Part shown: positions 7,827 to 13,308 of the stretch, one piece after another
Position numbering within the stretch: position 1 is the first letter of the stretch
Layout: each line of letters starts with the position of its first letter
NCBI GenBank assembly: GCA_902797785.1
Contig: CADBUD010000347.1
Location: 1 to 13,308, forward strand
Reading direction: 5' to 3'
Source of the DNA: an uncultured Lachnospiraceae bacterium
Lineage (GTDB): Bacteria > Bacillota > Clostridia > Lachnospirales > Lachnospiraceae
Length of the DNA: 13,308 nucleotides
Program-made: the position numbers and the translations under genes
The notes under the pieces: generated by a model
Databases searched by the model: none
What the model was told of the DNA's origin: nothing
What the model saw: the letters and a program-made list of their open reading frames with translations, nothing else

Positions 7827-9113
7827 ATGCTGGATATTAAATTATTAAGAAGCAACTTTGATGAAGTAGAAAAAGCCCTCGCAGATAGAAATGAGGACTT
7901 TGACCTAAGCAAATTTAAGAGTCTTGACGAAAAACGAAGAGCCCTGCTGGCTGAAGTAGAGCAGCTAAAGGCTCAGCAGAATAAAGTTTCCAAACAGATT
8001 CCACAGATGAAAAAAGAAGGAAAGGACGTTGCTCCGATTTTTGAAGAAATGAAGGCTCTTTCTGATCAAATAAAATCATTAGATACGGATGTATCCACTG
8101 TAGATAAAGAGTTAAATGATTACCTTCTGACCATTCCAAACATTCCGAATCCAACCGTTCCAAAAGGCACTTCTGATGAAGATAATGTCGAAATCCGCAA
8201 ATTTGGCGAGCAGACATCCTTTGATTTTGAGCCAAAGGCACATTGGGATTTAGGAAAAGATCTCGGCATCATTGACGCAGAAATGGGCGCTAAGGTCTCC
8301 GGTACCAGATTCACCTTTTACAAAGGACTAGGTTCCCGCTTAGAGCGCGCCATCGTTAACTTTTTCTTAGATACCCATACAGAAAAGCATGGATACGTCG
8401 AAGTATTCCCTCCATTTATGGTAAGCCGCGAATGTATGACCGGCACAGGACAGCTCCCAAAATTTGAAGAGGATGCTTACAAGGTATATAGTGACAGCGA
8501 TAAAAAAGAATATTTTCTGGTTCCGACCGCTGAGGTTCCTGTAACAAATATGTACCGTGAACAGATTTTGAACGGAGCCGACCTGCCAATCAAACACTGT
8601 GCCTATACCGCATGCTTCCGTGCAGAGGCTGGCTCCGCCGGAAAAGATACCCGCGGTCTGATTCGCCAGCATCAGTTCAATAAAGTCGAGCTCGTTAAAT
8701 TTACAAAGCCAGAGGATTCTTACGAAGAATTAGAAAAGCTGACTCATGATGCCGAAGAAGTTCTGCAGTTGTTAGGACTTCCTTACCGCGTGGTAAAGAT
8801 TTGTATCGGAGATCTGGGATTCACTGCTGCCATGAAATATGATATCGAAGTATGGATGCCAAGCTATGGAAGATATGTGGAAATTTCCAGCTGTTCTAAT
8901 TTCGAATCTTTCCAGGCCAGAAGAGCAAATATTAAATATAAAGATAATGCCAAGGACAAAGCACAATTTGTCCATACTTTAAATGGAAGCGGCGTTGCCG
9001 TCGGCAGAACCACAGCGGCGATTCTTGAAAACTATCAGCAGGCAGATGGAAGCATCCGCATCCCTGAGGTATTACAGCCATACATGGGCGGATTAGAGTA
9101 TATTTCTAAATAA
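7827..9113 (+). CDS. serS: Seryl-tRNA synthetase
   Basis: 428 residues, a typical length for bacterial SerRS, a class II aminoacyl-tRNA synthetase. It charges tRNA-Ser with serine in the cytoplasm, and homologues also charge tRNA-Sec. The N-terminal ~100 residues form the charged helical arm that contacts the long variable arm of tRNA-Ser, including the basic stretch around KAQQNKVSKQ. The catalytic core shows TGTGQLPKF (205-213), TAEVPVTN (234-241), motif 2 from FRAEAG to RQHQF (264-284), SSCSNFESFQARR (354-366), and motif 3 from LNGSG through GRTTAAILENYQ (385-404). GGAGG at 7814-7818 lies 8 nt before the ATG. The upstream promoter gives a short leader with no T-box. No convincing terminator follows, so the DUF3881-like gene may be co-transcribed through the hairpin at 9153-9205. 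Confidence 0.98.
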   Translation: MLDIKLLRSNFDEVEKALADRNEDFDLSKFKSLDEKRRALLAEVEQLKAQQNKVSKQIPQMKKEGKDVAPIFEEMKALSDQIKSLDTDVSTVDKELNDYLLTIPNIPNPTVPKGTSDEDNVEIRKFGEQTSFDFEPKAHWDLGKDLGIIDAEMGAKVSGTRFTFYKGLGSRLERAIVNFFLDTHTEKHGYVEVFPPFMVSRECMTGTGQLPKFEEDAYKVYSDSDKKEYFLVPTAEVPVTNMYREQILNGADLPIKHCAYTACFRAEAGSAGKDTRGLIRQHQFNKVELVKFTKPEDSYEELEKLTHDAEEVLQLLGLPYRVVKICIGDLGFTAAMKYDIEVWMPSYGRYVEISSCSNFESFQARRANIKYKDNAKDKAQFVHTLNGSGVAVGRTTAAILENYQQADGSIRIPEVLQPYMGGLEYISK

Positions 9114-9152
9114 CAGGCTGTTTTCTATTGTTTATCCTACTTAAATAATCAC

Positions 9153-9205
9153 GATGATTTGCCCGTCAAAAGCCCCTTTATTGAGCTTATGACGCGCAAA
9201 TCATC
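9153..9205. repeat. Long imperfect palindrome/hairpin between serS and the DUF3881-like gene
   Basis: Arms GATGATTTGC (9153-9162) and GCAAATCATC (9196-9205) are perfect inverted copies. The pairing continues inward through CGTCA/TGACG (9164-9168 with 9190-9194) and AAGC/GCTT (9170-9173 with 9185-9188), with single mismatches between blocks. The result is about 19 base pairs and an 11-nt loop. It is not followed by a T-run on either strand, so a standard intrinsic terminator is unlikely. It ends 10 nt before the Shine-Dalgarno GGAG (9216-9219) of the next gene. It may be a REP-like repeat, an mRNA processing or stability element, or an attenuator. No flanking target duplication is visible. Confidence 0.7.
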
Positions 9206-9224
9206 TCTATGAAATGGAGCGCTT

Positions 9225-10100
9225 ATGCATAAATATTTACGGGCAATTGGAATATCCGAGACCTTGAACCGCAAGGATATGAATCGACTTTTAGATGAAA
9301 TCTCAGCAAATCCCTCCAAAACTAATGTCGTGGAGATCTCAGATTCATACATCTATTGTGAAAAGAAAAAATATTTTACAAAAAACGCAGGCATTACCAT
9401 CTACGGTGAGCTGATTGACGATGACGAGTTTGTACGGGAATACTATATCCCATTTTTTGAAGGCTCTCTGGTGTCCACGACAGAAGATATTTATGTAGAA
9501 AAAAGCTCTGACCGGGAGGCATATTACGGCTCTTGCGATGATGTTAAAGTTGGTGTGAACCTGATTTTCTATCTTCAAAATCTGACCGATTTTCTAAAAT
9601 ACGGGAAAGTCGAGCAGAATATTCATGCCAACACCATCATGAGCGCGCTTTCCATTTCAGGAAAAATCATTCTTCCGATGAATAAAGATGCGGAACAAAA
9701 AAAACGGGAAAAGCTTCTCTCCAGTAAACGAAATGCATTGATTACCAAAGCACGTGAGGGAGATGAAGAAGCCATTGAAAGCCTGACCCTAGAAGACATC
9801 GATATCTACGGAAAGCTTTCTAAACGGATCATGTATGAAGATATTCTATCCATTGTAGATACCTATTTTATGCCCTATGGAATAGAAAGTGATAAATACT
9901 CTGTTCTGGCAGAAATCGAGGATTTTTCGAAAGAAACAAATAGCCTGACCGGCGATGTCCTCTACCATATGCAGCTCAACAGCAATGATCTGATTTTCAA
10001 TTTATGCATCAACGAAAAGGATCTCCTTGGAGTTCCGGAAATCGGCCGTCGATTCAAAGGCGATATCTGGATGCAGGGACAGGTTCATTTTCCTATTTAG
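9225..10100 (+). CDS. DUF3881-like protein of unknown function
   Basis: 291 residues with no signal peptide or membrane segment, so probably cytoplasmic. The opening MHKYLRAIGIS, the overall length and the acidic composition match my recollection of the DUF3881 family found in Lachnospiraceae and related Clostridia; this assignment is from memory, not a search. No catalytic motif is recognised. A charged helical stretch (about 165-190, KKREKLLSSKRNALITKAREGDE region, rich in K, R and E) sits between an N-terminal part rich in aromatic residues and beta structure, and a C-terminal part ending near GDIWMQGQVHF. The start is supported by GGAG at 9216-9219, 5 nt from the ATG. No good promoter is seen directly upstream, so transcription from serS through the intervening hairpin is likely. 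Its role is unknown. Confidence 0.85.
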   Translation: MHKYLRAIGISETLNRKDMNRLLDEISANPSKTNVVEISDSYIYCEKKKYFTKNAGITIYGELIDDDEFVREYYIPFFEGSLVSTTEDIYVEKSSDREAYYGSCDDVKVGVNLIFYLQNLTDFLKYGKVEQNIHANTIMSALSISGKIILPMNKDAEQKKREKLLSSKRNALITKAREGDEEAIESLTLEDIDIYGKLSKRIMYEDILSIVDTYFMPYGIESDKYSVLAEIEDFSKETNSLTGDVLYHMQLNSNDLIFNLCINEKDLLGVPEIGRRFKGDIWMQGQVHFPI

Positions 10101-10124
10101 TGTTAACTATTCATAGTTTTCTAC

Positions 10125-10152
10125 TTGATTTATAAAAAAAAATGTGTATAAT
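10125..10152 (+). promoter_or_regulatory. Promoter of the tRNA-Arg gene
   Basis: TTGATT (10125-10130) and a perfect TATAAT (10147-10152) are separated by 16 bp, with an A-rich spacer. The predicted start near 10159 lies about 20 nt before the mature tRNA 5' end. Confidence 0.65.
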
Positions 10153-10178
10153 AAGGATTGGAATCAAAATCAGGTTTT

Positions 10179-10252
10179 GTCTCAGTAGCTCAGCAGGATA
10201 GAGCACCGCCCTCCTAAGGCGGGTGTCGGAGGTTCGAATCCTCTCTGGGACG
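10179..10252 (+). tRNA. tRNA-Arg, anticodon CCU
   Basis: A 74-nt cloverleaf can be folded by eye. The acceptor stem is GTCTCAG (10179-10185) with CTGGGAC (10245-10251, one G-U), and the discriminator base is G10252. The D stem is GCTC/GAGC (10188-10191 with 10201-10204). The anticodon stem is CCGCC/GGCGG (10206-10210 with 10218-10222) around the loop CTCCTAA, giving anticodon CCT at 10213-10215. The T arm is GGAGG-TTCGAAT-CCTCT (10228-10244). It decodes the AGG arginine codon. CCA is not encoded and must be added after transcription. The gene stands alone with its own promoter and terminator. Confidence 0.97.
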
Positions 10253-10265
10253 TGTTTATTCCGGT

Positions 10266-10302
10266 GCGGAAACCGATAGCTTCGGTTTCCGCTTATTTTT
10301 TT
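10266..10302 (+). terminator. Intrinsic terminator of the tRNA-Arg unit
   Basis: GCGGAAACCGA (10266-10276) and TCGGTTTCCGC (10282-10292) form a perfect 11-bp stem with a 5-nt loop. It is followed by a T-rich tract (10293-10302, broken by one A). It lies 13 nt after the tRNA 3' end. Confidence 0.92.
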
Positions 10303-10319
10303 ATCCATTAATGAACTGT

Positions 10320-10389
10320 CAGACAATTTGATATATTGAGAATCTTCAAATAATATGTTATACTGTTATTATTCACAGTCAATTTGATA
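10320..10389. repeat. 14-bp direct repeat flanking the hydF-operon promoter
   Basis: The motif CAGNCAATTTGATA occurs at 10320-10333 and 10376-10389, 56 bp apart, with 13 of 14 bases identical. One copy ends just before the -35 box; the other starts at the predicted transcription start. An inverted partial copy, ATCAAATT, lies at 10411-10418 and could pair with AATTTGAT (10381-10388) in the RNA leader. The arrangement suggests regulator-binding sites, but no regulator is identified. Confidence 0.45.
10336..10364 (+). promoter_or_regulatory. Sigma-A promoter with extended -10 for the YvyF-like/hydF operon
   Basis: TTGAGA (10336-10341) and TATACT (10359-10364) are separated by 17 bp. TGT directly before the -10 (10356-10358) gives an extended -10. 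The predicted start near 10371 leaves a leader of about 117 nt before the ATG at 10488. Confidence 0.7.
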
Positions 10390-10487
10390 ATATCGTGGTC
10401 AAAAGTCACAATCAAATTTTCCTTACAAAATCCGTGCGCATCATTATACTCGTTAACGAATATAGCACATCGAAAGGAGTTGATCAT

Positions 10488-10979
10488 ATGAAAAAATCAG
10501 GTAAGGACATCATTAGAAATCTGTCTGAAAACGGAGACGATATGGAATACCGTATGATGCAGAACCGAAAGAGATACTGCCCCATCTGCGGCACCCAACT
10601 GCAATACCTGTCTCTGGGAGATTATATCTGTCCTGAATGTGGGCACAAGGAAAAGGATGACTACGGAAAGGTTCGGGAGTTTATCGAAGAAAATGGTCCG
10701 GCTCCATCTTATGTAATTCATATGGCGACCGGCGTTCCGGAGAGTGTGATCAATCGATTTGTAAAAAAAGGAAAATTAGAAGTTTCTGACAATTCTCCTA
10801 TCTTCTTCAAATGCGAACAATGCGGAGCGGATATCAAATATGGCCGTCTCTGTCCTTCCTGCGCAAATTCCAAGGTCGCAAAATTGAAGGGATATTTTAT
10901 AGAAGAAGTTGGAGAAAGGCCAAAAGTCAATGAAAAAATGCGCTTTCTTGGAAAAAACAGACATTCCGAGGATTCATAA
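10488..10979 (+). CDS. YvyF-like protein with two zinc ribbons
   Basis: 163 residues. The start ATG at 10488 is chosen because AAAGGAG (10473-10479) lies 8 nt upstream; an in-frame ATG at 10395 would add 31 residues but has no ribosome binding site. Two Cys4 zinc ribbons are visible: CPIC (C31, C34) with CPEC (C48, C51), and CEQC (C109, C112) with CPSC (C122, C125). Between them, residues 60-100 look like a small helix-turn-helix or MerR-like unit (VREFIEENG, then IHMATGVPESVINRFVKKGKL). This layout resembles the B. subtilis YvyF flagellar-operon family (TIGR03826), recalled from memory. No flagellar gene lies in this window, so a general regulatory or nucleic-acid-binding role is as likely. 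It is the first gene after the promoter and lies 44 bp before hydF. Confidence 0.85.
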   Translation: MKKSGKDIIRNLSENGDDMEYRMMQNRKRYCPICGTQLQYLSLGDYICPECGHKEKDDYGKVREFIEENGPAPSYVIHMATGVPESVINRFVKKGKLEVSDNSPIFFKCEQCGADIKYGRLCPSCANSKVAKLKGYFIEEVGERPKVNEKMRFLGKNRHSEDS

Positions 10980-11023
10980 TATATTCTTTATGGCATAACC
11001 ATAACCTTAGGAGATGATGTCAC

Positions 11024-12292
11024 ATGAGCCTCAACCAGACCCCGCGGTCCGAGCGTATCCATATCAGTATATTTGGCAGAACCAATTCTGGAAAATCCAG
11101 TTTGATCAACAAAATAACAGACCAAAACGTATCTTTAGTTTCTGATATAAAGGGAACTACTACCGATCCAGTCTCCAAATCCATGGAATTTTTCCCTCTT
11201 GGTCCTGCAATCATCACGGATACCGCTGGTTTAGATGATGAAACCGCCCTTGGCAACCTGCGAACAGAACGGACTCTTCAGGTTCTTAATACAACAGATA
11301 TTGCTCTCTTAATGATCGACTCTACCGTGGGCACAGATTCCTTTGAGACTTCAATTCTTCGAGAAATCAAAGACCGTGGTCTGCCTTATTTCCTTATCAT
11401 TAATAAGATTGACCTGGCCGATAAATCAGCACAGCTAAAAATCATCGATTCGTTTCACTCGGATACGGATCGCTGTATCCCCGTCAGCACAAAGACAGGT
11501 GAAAATATAGAGCTGTTAAAGGAAAAAATTTCTCATCTTGCTTTGGATGTCTCAAATAAACTTTCGGCAAGCTCCGGTAAAAGACTTCTTGCGGATCTGA
11601 TTGAAACAGACGACTTAGTCATTTTGGTCGTTCCTATTGATGAATCCGCTCCAAAAGGACGCTTGATTCTGCCTCAGCAGCAGACCATACGGGATATCCT
11701 GGATGCTCATGGAATCTGCATGGTAACCCAGCCCTCTGAACTCTCGAAAACACTGGTACGTGCTCAGTCTGCCTTCCATCAGCCTCCTAAAATGGTCATT
11801 ACCGACAGTCAGGTCTTCGGGGAAGTAAGCCGTATCGTTCCCAAAGAAATTCCTCTGACCTCTTTCTCTATCCTGTTCGCCCGTTATAAGGGTGAGCTGT
11901 CATCTTTGATGACATCCGTCCGGCAGATTGAAGAACTCAAGGAAAATGATACACTGCTGATTTCCGAGGGCTGTACCCACCACAGACAATGCGGGGATAT
12001 CGGCTCGGTAAAAATACCGAACTGGCTGCAGAAATATACCGGCAAAAGCTTCCAGTTTGAATATTCCAGCGGAAACAGTTTTCCCACAGAATTATCCAAA
12101 TACCGCATGATCATTCACTGCGGCGGCTGTATGCTGCAGGAAAAAGAAATGAAATCCCGGATTGCCAGAGCAAAGCAGCAAAATGTCCCGATTGTAAATT
12201 ATGGAATTTTGATTTCCTATCTAAAAGGAATCTTAGAGCGAAGTACTCAGATGTTTCAGGAAACACTACCAAAAAGAAACCGGTGTTTATAA
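11024..12292 (+). CDS. hydF: [FeFe]-hydrogenase H-cluster maturation GTPase HydF
   Basis: 422 residues, a usual HydF length. HydF is the scaffold on which the diiron subcluster of [FeFe]-hydrogenase is assembled, with HydE and HydG, and from which it is delivered to the apo-enzyme in the cytoplasm. The N-terminal GTPase domain (about 10-175) shows the P-loop GRTNSGKSS (18-26 region), the switch region GTTTDP, DTAG (66-69) and NKID (127-130). A dimerisation domain follows. The C-terminal domain carries the HydF iron-sulfur motif CxH...HCxxC: Cys317/His319 in CTHH, then His365, Cys366 and Cys369 in HCGGC. AGGAG at 11009-11013 lies 10 nt before the ATG. It is 44 bp after the YvyF-like gene and 14 bp before the Sir2 gene, so it is probably in the same operon. 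hydE, hydG and the hydrogenase are not in the window. Confidence 0.97.
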   Translation: MSLNQTPRSERIHISIFGRTNSGKSSLINKITDQNVSLVSDIKGTTTDPVSKSMEFFPLGPAIITDTAGLDDETALGNLRTERTLQVLNTTDIALLMIDSTVGTDSFETSILREIKDRGLPYFLIINKIDLADKSAQLKIIDSFHSDTDRCIPVSTKTGENIELLKEKISHLALDVSNKLSASSGKRLLADLIETDDLVILVVPIDESAPKGRLILPQQQTIRDILDAHGICMVTQPSELSKTLVRAQSAFHQPPKMVITDSQVFGEVSRIVPKEIPLTSFSILFARYKGELSSLMTSVRQIEELKENDTLLISEGCTHHRQCGDIGSVKIPNWLQKYTGKSFQFEYSSGNSFPTELSKYRMIIHCGGCMLQEKEMKSRIARAKQQNVPIVNYGILISYLKGILERSTQMFQETLPKRNRCL

Positions 12293-12306
12293 AAGGAGAG
12301 ATAACA

Positions 12307-13029
12307 ATGAACCAGACAGAAGAACTGCAAAAAATCATCAATGAAACAAATAATATTGTATTTTTTGGCGGAGCGGGAGTATCCACCGAAAGTAAAATCC
12401 CGGATTTTCGAAGCGTAGACGGTCTATATTCTCAAAAATATGATTATCCGCCGGAGACCATCTTAAGCCATTCCTTTTATCTTGCGCAGACTTCAGAATT
12501 TTACCGTTTTTATAGAGATAAGATGCTATATCTGGATGCAGAACCGAATGCTGCACACAAAAAACTGGCTGAACTGGAGAAAAAAGGAAAATTAAAAGCA
12601 ATTGTAACTCAAAATATTGATGGACTACATCAAAAAGCCGGCAGCAAAGTGGTTTATGAGCTTCACGGATCTGTTCACCGAAATTACTGCCGAAAATGCG
12701 GTAAATTATTTGACGCACAGTACATCAAGGATTCTAAGGATATTCCAAAATGCGATAAGTGTGGCGGCGAAATCAAACCGGATGTTGTCTTATACGAAGA
12801 AGGTCTCGACAGCACCATCATGACCAATGCGATTCAGGCAATCTCCCAGGCAGATGTATTGATCATTGGCGGTACCTCCCTGGCTGTTTATCCAGCTGCC
12901 GGTCTGATTGACTATTACAATGGAAATAAACTCATCCTAATCAACAAAGCACCTACGCCAATGGATCGCCGCGCGGATCTTCTGATTCAAGGAAGCATTG
13001 GAGAGATTCTTGGCGCAATCACCTGCTAA
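12307..13029 (+). CDS. Sir2-family NAD-dependent protein deacylase
   Basis: 240 residues, typical for a bacterial sirtuin. It removes acyl groups from protein lysines, consuming NAD and producing nicotinamide and O-acyl-ADP-ribose. NAD-binding and catalytic motifs are GGAGVSTESKIPDFRS (21-36), TQNIDGLH (101-108) with catalytic His120 in ELHGS, and GGTSLAVYPA (188-197). The zinc module is CRKC (C128, C131) and CDKC (C149, C152). AAAGGAG at 12292-12298 lies 8 nt before this ATG; an in-frame ATG at 12283 overlaps the end of hydF and has no site. The Tyr-x-x-Arg acidic-acyl pocket of E. coli CobB is not clearly kept: the comparable stretch reads FYRFYRDK (65-72), with Tyr in the Arg position. Deacetylation is therefore favoured over desuccinylation, with modest certainty. 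Its 14-bp gap from hydF implies co-transcription. Confidence 0.96.
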   Translation: MNQTEELQKIINETNNIVFFGGAGVSTESKIPDFRSVDGLYSQKYDYPPETILSHSFYLAQTSEFYRFYRDKMLYLDAEPNAAHKKLAELEKKGKLKAIVTQNIDGLHQKAGSKVVYELHGSVHRNYCRKCGKLFDAQYIKDSKDIPKCDKCGGEIKPDVVLYEEGLDSTIMTNAIQAISQADVLIIGGTSLAVYPAAGLIDYYNGNKLILINKAPTPMDRRADLLIQGSIGEILGAITC

Positions 13030-13040
13030 TAGAACCGCTC

Positions 13041-13071
13041 TATGTGAGAGAACATCTGTTCCATTCACATA
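13041..13071. repeat. Interrupted hairpin between the Sir2 and DUF951 genes
   Basis: TATGTGA (13041-13047) pairs with TCACATA (13065-13071). Inside it GAACA (13050-13054) pairs with TGTTC (13057-13061). There is no T-run, so it is not a clear terminator. It lies in the 69-bp gap before the DUF951-type gene and could mark an RNA processing site. Confidence 0.35.
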
Positions 13072-13098
13072 AGGCCAGCTCTCAGGAAAGGAATTTTT

Positions 13099-13281
13099 AT
13101 GGAATTTAATGTTGGAGAAGTCATCCGACTAAAGAAAAAACATCCCTGTGGCAGCTTTACCTGGGAAATTCTACGGGTAGGCGCTGATTTTCGTCTAAAA
13201 TGCTGCGGATGCGATCACCAGATCATGGTTCCCCGAAAACTCGTGGAAAAAAACTTCCGGGGGAAACAGGAGGAAAAATAG
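13099..13281 (+). CDS. DUF951 family small protein
   Basis: 60 residues, very basic and probably cytoplasmic. The sequence matches the DUF951 pattern as I recall it: a short beta-rich domain with GEVIRLKKKHPCGS (6-19), then WEILRVGADFRLKCCGC (about 22-38) and a closing PRKLVEK. Conserved Cys in HPCGS (Cys17) and LKCCGC (Cys35, Cys36, Cys38) suggest metal binding or nucleic-acid contact, but the function is unknown. AAAGGA at 13087-13092 lies 6 nt before the ATG. In other Firmicutes such genes often sit near ychF or rpsF; the downstream neighbour here lies outside the window. The stop is 27 bp before the window end and nothing further is recognisable there. Confidence 0.93.
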   Translation: MEFNVGEVIRLKKKHPCGSFTWEILRVGADFRLKCCGCDHQIMVPRKLVEKNFRGKQEEK

Positions 13282-13308
13282 ATAAAAATAGTAACTAAAA
13301 ATAAGTAA

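Noticed and set aside
10105..10120. Small hairpin AACTA/TAGTT followed by TT after the DUF3881-like gene
   Set aside because: A five-pair AT-rich stem and very short T-run are too weak to call a terminator.
10111..10326. Minus-strand open frame of 71 codons reading ...PERIRTSDTRLRRAVLYPAELL...
   Set aside because: It is antisense to the tRNA-Arg gene. This peptide string is a well-known false protein created by translating the complement of tRNA-Arg genes.
10395..10487. Upstream in-frame ATG for the YvyF-like protein
   Set aside because: It has no Shine-Dalgarno sequence, and the extra 31 residues do not look like the family; the ATG at 10488 has an ideal site.
10980..11023. Separate promoter for hydF in the 44-bp gap
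   Set aside because: No -35/-10 pair with acceptable spacing is visible, so co-transcription with the upstream gene is simpler.
1..13308. CRISPR array, prophage or integrase-bordered island
   Set aside because: No regularly spaced repeats, phage genes, integrase or tRNA-end duplication were seen.

Overview
The window looks like chromosomal DNA from a strictly anaerobic, low-GC Firmicute of the class Clostridia, most likely Lachnospiraceae. This is inferred from AGGAGG-type ribosome binding sites, consensus sigma-A promoters, a [FeFe]-hydrogenase maturase (HydF), an oxygen-sensitive 2-hydroxyacyl-CoA dehydratase activator-type protein, and DUF3881- and DUF951-type proteins. Genus is not resolved. 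No phage, plasmid, CRISPR or transposase gene is visible.

Layout. Bases 1-3732 hold the 3' part of a very large BadF/HgdC-type ATPase fused to an HgdB-like domain (start outside the window). Next is an extended -10 promoter (3736-3764), a 79-bp inverted-repeat element bracketed by perfect 8-bp direct repeats (3774-3868), and a TalC-type transaldolase (3902-4555). A bidirectional terminator (4572-4609) separates this from a convergent hybrid histidine kinase on the minus strand (4616-7549). The kinase has a consensus promoter at 7634-7606. Divergent from it, serS (7827-9113) has its own promoter and is followed by a long imperfect hairpin (9153-9205) and a DUF3881-like gene (9225-10100). A self-contained tRNA-Arg(CCU) unit with promoter and terminator covers 10125-10302. 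A new promoter (10336-10364), flanked by a 14-bp direct repeat, starts a probable operon: a YvyF-like two-zinc-ribbon protein, hydF, a Sir2 deacylase and a DUF951 protein.

How the genes work together. Most are housekeeping or anaerobic-metabolism genes and form no single pathway. HydF (hydrogenase maturation) and the activator-type ATPase both belong to low-potential electron chemistry. Transaldolase serves the non-oxidative pentose phosphate pathway; SerRS and tRNA-Arg serve translation.

The least ordinary parts are: (i) the MITE-like structured element in the predicted transaldolase 5' UTR; (ii) the hybrid kinase, which keeps its phosphoacceptor His and a complete receiver but has lost the ATP-binding signature residues and has Glu where a C-terminal HPt-like domain should have its His; (iii) the unexplained hairpin before the DUF3881 gene; and (iv) the repeat pair around the hydF-operon promoter. 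I do not see an obvious new multi-gene system.
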